From Planococcus sp. ISL-109 (GTDB lineage: Bacteria > Bacillota > Bacilli > Bacillales_A > Planococcaceae): a DNA stretch of 64,000 nucleotides. Numbering within the stretch: position 1 is the first letter of the stretch; the number at the start of each line of letters is the position of its first letter. The stretch covers positions 586,627 through 650,626 of the forward strand of contig NZ_JAGGPW010000004.1 in assembly GCF_018613655.1 (NCBI RefSeq), given 5' to 3'. Under the pieces are notes generated by a model. The model saw nothing but the letters and a program-made list of their open reading frames with translations, was not told the origin of the DNA and did not search any database. Positions 59,999-64,000 of this stretch are shown piece by piece. The position numbers were made by a program, and so were the translations under genes.

Positions 59999-61006
59999 TT
60001 AGTTGCTGCTGTTAGCATATGAAGTGCCGGGCCACTCTTCCCCCGTCATTTCAAGCAATCCGAGTAATTTCCGTCTGCGTGTTTCTAAAGATTCCATCGC
60101 CTTTTCATAGTCGCTTGGATCGACTAATGGAATCGTATCGTTTAAGTTCGCCAGTACTTGATGGGGCGGGACGACGGGAGATGAATCGATCGAGGATGCA
60201 TGCAAAGTATCCAAATAGCTTGTGATGCTGCTTCTCAGTTCTTGGATGAGTAAGCGGTTCGGCTGGTGTTGTTGTGGAATGCCGTAAGACAGAAATGTCA
60301 ACGCCTCATCCAGCACGACGATATTCACCGGCAGGGAGCGGTCATGGGTTGCGCTTCGGTAGTAATGGAGGACGGGGTACGCATTGTATTTCGAGACGAT
60401 GCCGCTCAAGTCGTTTGCAAATGTATCGAGCAGTAAATTGACGTTGTCGAAATCCTTTCCGTTCCATGCGCAGTTGACGAATGCAGCCGGGTCTAGAGCG
60501 ATTCCGGAAATGCTCGAGGCGAGTGAGCGCTTGTCCGTTACGGCGCTCAAAACTTGAAGCAAATAAGTGACGCCGAATGTGATGAATAGCATGCCGGAGC
60601 CGGTCGCTAAAATGGCGATGATCTGCCATATCCCGTCATCCGGAGCAAACTCGCCATTGCCGAGTGTAAAGATTAAATAGCCTGCATAATACGCATTTTC
60701 GAACCAAGACATCGGACCGCCGTCTTTCGTATCGACAATGAAGCTCGTACTCGCAAAAATAAGTGTCCAACCAATCCATAAAAGAAAAATCCACATGCTT
60801 AATGTAAGGATCAGCACGAATGGACCTGCGAGACTCAACAGTTTAGGCTGCCTGTTGCTGATTGCTTTATGCAAAGTCCAATAAGCAGACGTCAAGCGGT
60901 TGGTCAAAGGGCCAGCTCCGCCGTCCACCCACAGCGTCGTCCAGACAAAATCAATGATCGCTAGGGCGACGAGGAATATGCCGAAAATCAAATAAAATAA
61001 TTCCAT
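59999..61006 (-). CDS. Ion channel-like protein with unusual selectivity filter TLGNGE
   Basis: A 335-residue protein with an N-terminal membrane part and a C-terminal soluble part. Spans are about residues 3-22 and 60-88, followed by a pore helix and filter-like loop YLIFTLGNGEFAPDDG, then a last span (IIAILATGSGMLFITFGVTYLL). The arrangement is that of a two-span potassium channel (Ion_trans_2), but the usual TVGYGD is TLGNGE. The C-terminal half is a large helical cytosolic domain. The ATG follows GAAGGAGGTAATT, an ideal site. Ion selectivity is unclear. Confidence 0.78.
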   Translation of the reverse strand: MELFYLIFGIFLVALAIIDFVWTTLWVDGGAGPLTNRLTSAYWTLHKAISNRQPKLLSLAGPFVLILTLSMWIFLLWIGWTLIFASTSFIVDTKDGGPMSWFENAYYAGYLIFTLGNGEFAPDDGIWQIIAILATGSGMLFITFGVTYLLQVLSAVTDKRSLASSISGIALDPAAFVNCAWNGKDFDNVNLLLDTFANDLSGIVSKYNAYPVLHYYRSATHDRSLPVNIVVLDEALTFLSYGIPQQHQPNRLLIQELRSSITSYLDTLHASSIDSSPVVPPHQVLANLNDTIPLVDPSDYEKAMESLETRRRKLLGLLEMTGEEWPGTSYANSSN

Positions 61007-61139
61007 AATTACCTCCTTCTACTCTCTAACCTTCTATACCACTAATGAGGTGAGGCTATGCATGAATCACGAAAAGAGCAAAGGAACGGACGGATATGAT
61101 AAAATATAGTCATAGTAAAAGGAGAGGGCGTGCAGTAGA

Positions 61140-61826
61140 TTGGGGCAAAAATTCCGGTCGAGTGCCCTTTTTCGAAAGGCGCTCCAACGAAAAAAACGCA
61201 GCGCACTACAGCCGCAACACATACATCGAATCATCATACTCGGTGATTCAGTTGCTTACGGCTATGGCACTAAAGGCGGCATTGCAAAACATTTACAGGA
61301 AAGTTTTCCAGCGAGTGAAGTGCTGAATTTCGGCATCAATGGCCTGACCAGTGATGGTTTGGTGGAGCGTTTGCGTTCAAACTATTGGCAGCAGGAATTG
61401 AAAAAAGCAGATCTCGTTCTGTTGAATATTGGCGGCAATGATTTGCTTAAACAATACCAAAACGGTGGGGCCAAGAATTTGATTCGACAGTTTTCGGCAT
61501 TGAAAAAGCGCTATCGCCAAAATTTGCTGGAAATCTATAAACAAGTCAAACACGAAAACGTTCATGTTCTCATCATCCAAAACAGCTTATACAACTCCAT
61601 GAAAAAGGAAGCGCAGTATTTTGGCTTCACTAATCTTTTGTTCCGCTTGTGGAATTCGGCGATCGGTGCTAAAGGGGTTGTTGTGACAAACACAAGGAAA
61701 ATGGGCAAACAGCCGTCGATATGGCTGGACTCCATTCATCCGAACGAAGCAGGTTATGCCCTCATGCATGAATTGTTACTGGAAACTTTGCACACCACCG
61801 GCGTTTCCATTACTGAGCGGCGCTGA
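61140..61826 (+). CDS. SGNH/GDSL hydrolase
   Basis: About 228 residues. Active-site blocks are GDSVAYGYGT (nucleophile Ser), GINGLTSDG, GGNDLLK and DSIHPNEAGY with Asp and His. The basic N-terminus with no clear hydrophobic core gives no obvious signal peptide. The TTG start at 61140 is not certain, as AAAGGAGAGGG lies 11 bases upstream. It may deacetylate or esterify a wall polymer: the next gene is an acyltransferase 3, and the two domains are fused in OatA-type enzymes elsewhere. Confidence 0.82.
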   Translation: MGQKFRSSALFRKALQRKKRSALQPQHIHRIIILGDSVAYGYGTKGGIAKHLQESFPASEVLNFGINGLTSDGLVERLRSNYWQQELKKADLVLLNIGGNDLLKQYQNGGAKNLIRQFSALKKRYRQNLLEIYKQVKHENVHVLIIQNSLYNSMKKEAQYFGFTNLLFRLWNSAIGAKGVVVTNTRKMGKQPSIWLDSIHPNEAGYALMHELLLETLHTTGVSITERR

Positions 61827-61829
61827 GCG

Positions 61830-61866
61830 CAAAAAAACCAAGCCTGAGAAAGGCTTGGTTTTTTCG
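61830..61866 (+). terminator. Terminator after the SGNH gene
   Basis: The stem AAAACCAAGCCT/AGGCTTGGTTTT with loop GAGAA and T's. Confidence 0.9.
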
Positions 61867-61931
61867 TCTATGTGTAACCGGTCACATGTACGCCAATACG
61901 AAGGAGATACTCGTCATACGCGACAAATTGC

Positions 61932-61959
61932 TTGTTATTTTTAAAAAACATGGTATATT
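61932..61959 (+). promoter_or_regulatory. Probable promoter of the acyltransferase gene
   Basis: TTGTTA and TATATT are 16 bases apart, in an AT-rich stretch about 80 bases before the start. Confidence 0.5.
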
Positions 61960-62039
61960 TTATCTAATAAAAATCAATATCTATAGTTCTCGTGGTTTAG
62001 TATAGGTCTTTGGTTGTTACCTTGAGGGAGTGAGGCATT

Positions 62040-63131
62040 TTGAGAAGAAAGCTTATACTTATTCAATTGTCGCGCGCGCTTGTGCCGTTATTGGTCATGC
62101 TTCATCATTTATCGACGACCATGATGGACTATTACGGATTCAATATTTGGGGCCTGTCTTATGTGCCGCTATCCGGCGGCGTCTATTATTTCTTTTCCTT
62201 GTCTGGTTTTATGGCGTACTATATATACCGGCGTAAATTTGGCAAGAAAGGGCAACTTGCAGACTTTCTATCCAACCGTTTTATCCGTATTTATCCGCTT
62301 TACTGGGTAGTGACCATCGCCTTTTTATTGTTGGCTTTTTTGTTTCCTTGGTTCGGAACAGGTGCTGAGCGGGATTTGGGCGTAATTTTGACATCGATTT
62401 TTCTTATTCCAAACCCCGAGTGGCAAGACCCCTTTGTGATCGTCGCGTGGTCTTTGGAACATACCATTTATTTTTATCTCGTCTTTTCCGTTCTTTTTTT
62501 GGCTCCTCGATTTCTTGGGCGCAGCCTCTTCGTCGGCTGGGGGATCTTCTCGATTTTTGCTGTATATGGATGGTTCTACATCGACCATTTCCTGTTTGAT
62601 TTTCTATTTGCCCCGTTCAACTTAATGTTTTTAGCTGGCGTATTGTGTTCATGGCTCATTTTGCATGTGCAGATTCCGCTGCGCCTCGGGTATCTACTTA
62701 CGGCAGTCGGGCTGGCGGGCTTTCCCATTACATGGGTGAATTCGGTGCAGAGGTTCATGGACGTCAGTTTTGAAGCGAGTGCTGGCGTCGCCATTGCGTT
62801 TTTATTAGTTGGGCTCGGTTCGATTGACTTGCAGAAGGACATCCACATCCCGCAAGCGCTCCATCAACTTGGCAATGCGGCGTTTTCGATTTACCTTGTC
62901 CATAATATCGTGCTTGACTTGTTTTCGGAGTGGATGGACCGCATCGGCGCATACGATGTGCTGGGAGGTGTCGGGATGAGCGCCTTGTTGATCGGGTTGA
63001 TGATTTTCTTTGGCGTGGCTGCCCATTTCAAAGTGGAACTGCCGCTTCAACAGCATTTTAAAGAATGGCTGCTAAAGAAACCAAAACCTATGCCGCTCAA
63101 CGACATAGAAACAGCAAATAAGCGCCGTTAA
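62040..63131 (+). CDS. Acyltransferase 3 family membrane protein
   Basis: A 363-residue integral membrane acyltransferase with about ten spans. The catalytic histidine is in VMLHHLSTTM and the family's R-x-x-R-I-Y-P-L-Y-W motif reads NRFIRIYPLYW. Such enzymes O-acylate peptidoglycan, polysaccharides or teichoic acids. The start is TTG 62040 behind GAGGGAGTGAGG. It has its own promoter after a terminator. No SGNH domain is fused to it, but one is encoded just upstream. Confidence 0.9.
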   Translation: MRRKLILIQLSRALVPLLVMLHHLSTTMMDYYGFNIWGLSYVPLSGGVYYFFSLSGFMAYYIYRRKFGKKGQLADFLSNRFIRIYPLYWVVTIAFLLLAFLFPWFGTGAERDLGVILTSIFLIPNPEWQDPFVIVAWSLEHTIYFYLVFSVLFLAPRFLGRSLFVGWGIFSIFAVYGWFYIDHFLFDFLFAPFNLMFLAGVLCSWLILHVQIPLRLGYLLTAVGLAGFPITWVNSVQRFMDVSFEASAGVAIAFLLVGLGSIDLQKDIHIPQALHQLGNAAFSIYLVHNIVLDLFSEWMDRIGAYDVLGGVGMSALLIGLMIFFGVAAHFKVELPLQQHFKEWLLKKPKPMPLNDIETANKRR

Positions 63132-63133
63132 CT

Positions 63134-63170
63134 AAAAAAATCCCCCCGGCTGTTTAGCTGGGGGGATTTG
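63134..63170. terminator. Bidirectional terminator
   Basis: The stem AAATCCCCCCGGCT/AGCTGGGGGGATTT with a GTTT loop; the T run is longer on the minus strand. Confidence 0.85.
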
Positions 63171-63173
63171 TGG

Positions 63174-63593
63174 TTACGCCGGTTTCTTCAGCAGGTTTTT
63201 CAAGGCTTTCTTTTCACGGTTGATTTCATCTGCTGTGCGAATGCCCAGTCTGCGGATGATCGTCAGCGGTGCGGACCAGCCTTGCAAGGAGTGCTGAATT
63301 AAAAAGATGCTTGCCGCGCCGGACAGAAACGCCCATTTCTTGTTGACGCCGAGTGCCAACAGTGAAGAGGTGAGGGCGATCGACGCCATATTCACTTCCA
63401 ACACGCGCTGTGTATCCCATTCATGGTCAAGCTCTTCGATGCGTCCGCGAATTTCGCTTTCGTCCTGGCGCTTGTAATAATTAACGGATGCTTCCGTTTC
63501 CCGTTCAATCTGCTGGTTGATGTAGTCGGGGGTATTGTCGTTCACTGTCGTTTGTGTAGATGGCAATTGTTCTTTCGCTAAATCAAGTTCCAT
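63174..63593 (-). CDS. DUF2892-type membrane protein
   Basis: A 139-residue protein. The first 60 residues are polar and charged; two membrane segments follow (ASIALTSSLLALGVNKKWAFLSGAA), then SLQGWSAPLTIIRRLGIRTADEI, the typical ending of DUF2892 (YgaP-like) proteins. These are thought to form small membrane units, sometimes with rhodanese domains. Function unknown. The ATG is preceded by GGAGGATTTCT. Confidence 0.78.
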   Translation of the reverse strand: MELDLAKEQLPSTQTTVNDNTPDYINQQIERETEASVNYYKRQDESEIRGRIEELDHEWDTQRVLEVNMASIALTSSLLALGVNKKWAFLSGAASIFLIQHSLQGWSAPLTIIRRLGIRTADEINREKKALKNLLKKPA

Positions 63594-63682
63594 TAGAAAT
63601 CCTCCATTTCATAGCACGTACTAATAGTAGTATTCCGCAAATAGGCGTTTTGTAAACCGGAATTTCAATTTTACTGAAGAGC

Positions 63683-64000
63683 TTAGTCGATATTGTCCGT
63701 CTGGTCTTTCATGATTTGTTCATCCATCGGGCCGACGATCTTTTGTTCAATTTCGCCTCGTGTGTTCAAGATGTACGTTGTCGGAACCGTGCGGATTTGA
63801 TAGGCTTGCGCAGTGCTGCCGGTTTTGTCCATCGGCATGGAGAACGTCAAGCCGAATTCGTCGATGAATGAGTTGATTGCTTCATCGCCATTGTCTTGGG
63901 CGGTTAGATTAACGGCCAGAATTTCGACGTCGCCGCCTTCATTGTTTTCGTGGAATTGCTGCATGTGCGGCATTTCTGCACGGCAAGGCGGGCACCATGT
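63683..64000 (-). CDS. TlpA/ResA-type thioredoxin-like protein (5' end outside window)
   Basis: The frame is open to the last base, and the first visible residues read TWCPPCRAE, the redox-active CxxC of a TlpA/ResA protein, so the gene begins right of the window. The visible 105 residues continue through HENNEGGDVEILAVNLT and TVPTTYILNTRGEIEQKIVG, with the cis-proline loop VPTTY. These membrane-anchored proteins reduce apocytochromes or other exported thiol proteins. The C-terminus ends in TDNID. Confidence 0.9.
   Translation of the reverse strand, partial: TWCPPCRAEMPHMQQFHENNEGGDVEILAVNLTAQDNGDEAINSFIDEFGLTFSMPMDKTGSTAQAYQIRTVPTTYILNTRGEIEQKIVGPMDEQIMKDQTDNID

Noticed and set aside
1-64000. 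CRISPR arrays, tRNA or rRNA genes
   Set aside because: No regularly spaced repeats, cloverleaf-like genes or rRNA-like stretches were seen on either strand.

Overview
The window is ordinary low-to-mid GC Firmicutes chromosome, most likely from the Planococcaceae (Planococcus or a close relative). The evidence is strong AGGAGG-type ribosome sites, many AT-tailed terminator hairpins, protein sequences of Bacillus/Planococcus type, and gene neighbourhoods that mix Bacillus subtilis order (ypgR-yphP-ypiP-ypjP-thyA-dfrA-ypkP; odhAB beside yojN/yojO; xpaC-yaaN; ykoFEDC) with a staphylococcus-like placement of murG near ctp and odhAB. These synteny statements are from memory. I see no rRNA, tRNA, CRISPR array or prophage.

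Layout: 1-5.0 kb holds the ypgR end, a decayed IS200/IS605 tnpB element with its guide-RNA-like 3' end, bacilliredoxin, a methyltransferase, a 25-residue membrane peptide ORF and ypjP. 5.1-9.6 kb carries thyA-dfrA-plsC-like-degV-ypmR-ypmS. 9.6-14.6 kb has msrA-msrB, yozE, deoD, a carboxy-terminal protease and a CobW metallochaperone. 14.6-19.7 kb holds a MATE transporter, then murG, dapF and a three-PAS GGDEF protein. 20-24.1 kb is odhA-odhB. 24.2-29.8 kb has DedA, a MoxR/VWA pair and the opposing xpaC-yaaN pair. 30-38.4 kb has two cold-shock-domain genes, an ABC-F ATPase, an MFS carrier, a second msrA, an LCP wall ligase and an AI-2E family transporter. 38.4-42 kb is the ykoFEDC hydroxymethylpyrimidine/thiamine ECF operon behind a TPP riboswitch. 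42-46.5 kb has selO, citZ and an unknown gene. 46.7-53.3 kb is a five-gene operon of three M20 amidohydrolases, a one-component regulator and an AbgT transporter. 53.5-64 kb is a looser region: small ORFs, a broken dehydrogenase, hsp20, a DUF2243/CtaG pair, a PUA-like/HNH protein, a frameshifted PH-domain gene, LacI, YqcI, an unusual ion channel, an SGNH hydrolase next to an acyltransferase, and a partial TlpA thioredoxin at the right edge.

The genes mostly serve central functions: folate and thymidylate synthesis, methionine-sulfoxide repair, TCA cycle (citZ and odhAB, each with a cre-like site), wall precursor and meso-diaminopimelate synthesis, and thiamine-precursor uptake. The less ordinary parts are the M20/AbgT operon with its degenerate-GGDEF regulator, the terminator-like leader of the cold-shock gene with a competing hairpin, the PUA-like/HNH protein, the TLGNGE-filter channel, three phased palindromes behind a small gene near 42.4 kb, and the 25-codon membrane ORF. 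I found no clear-cut large novel system; the findings are candidates for checking.
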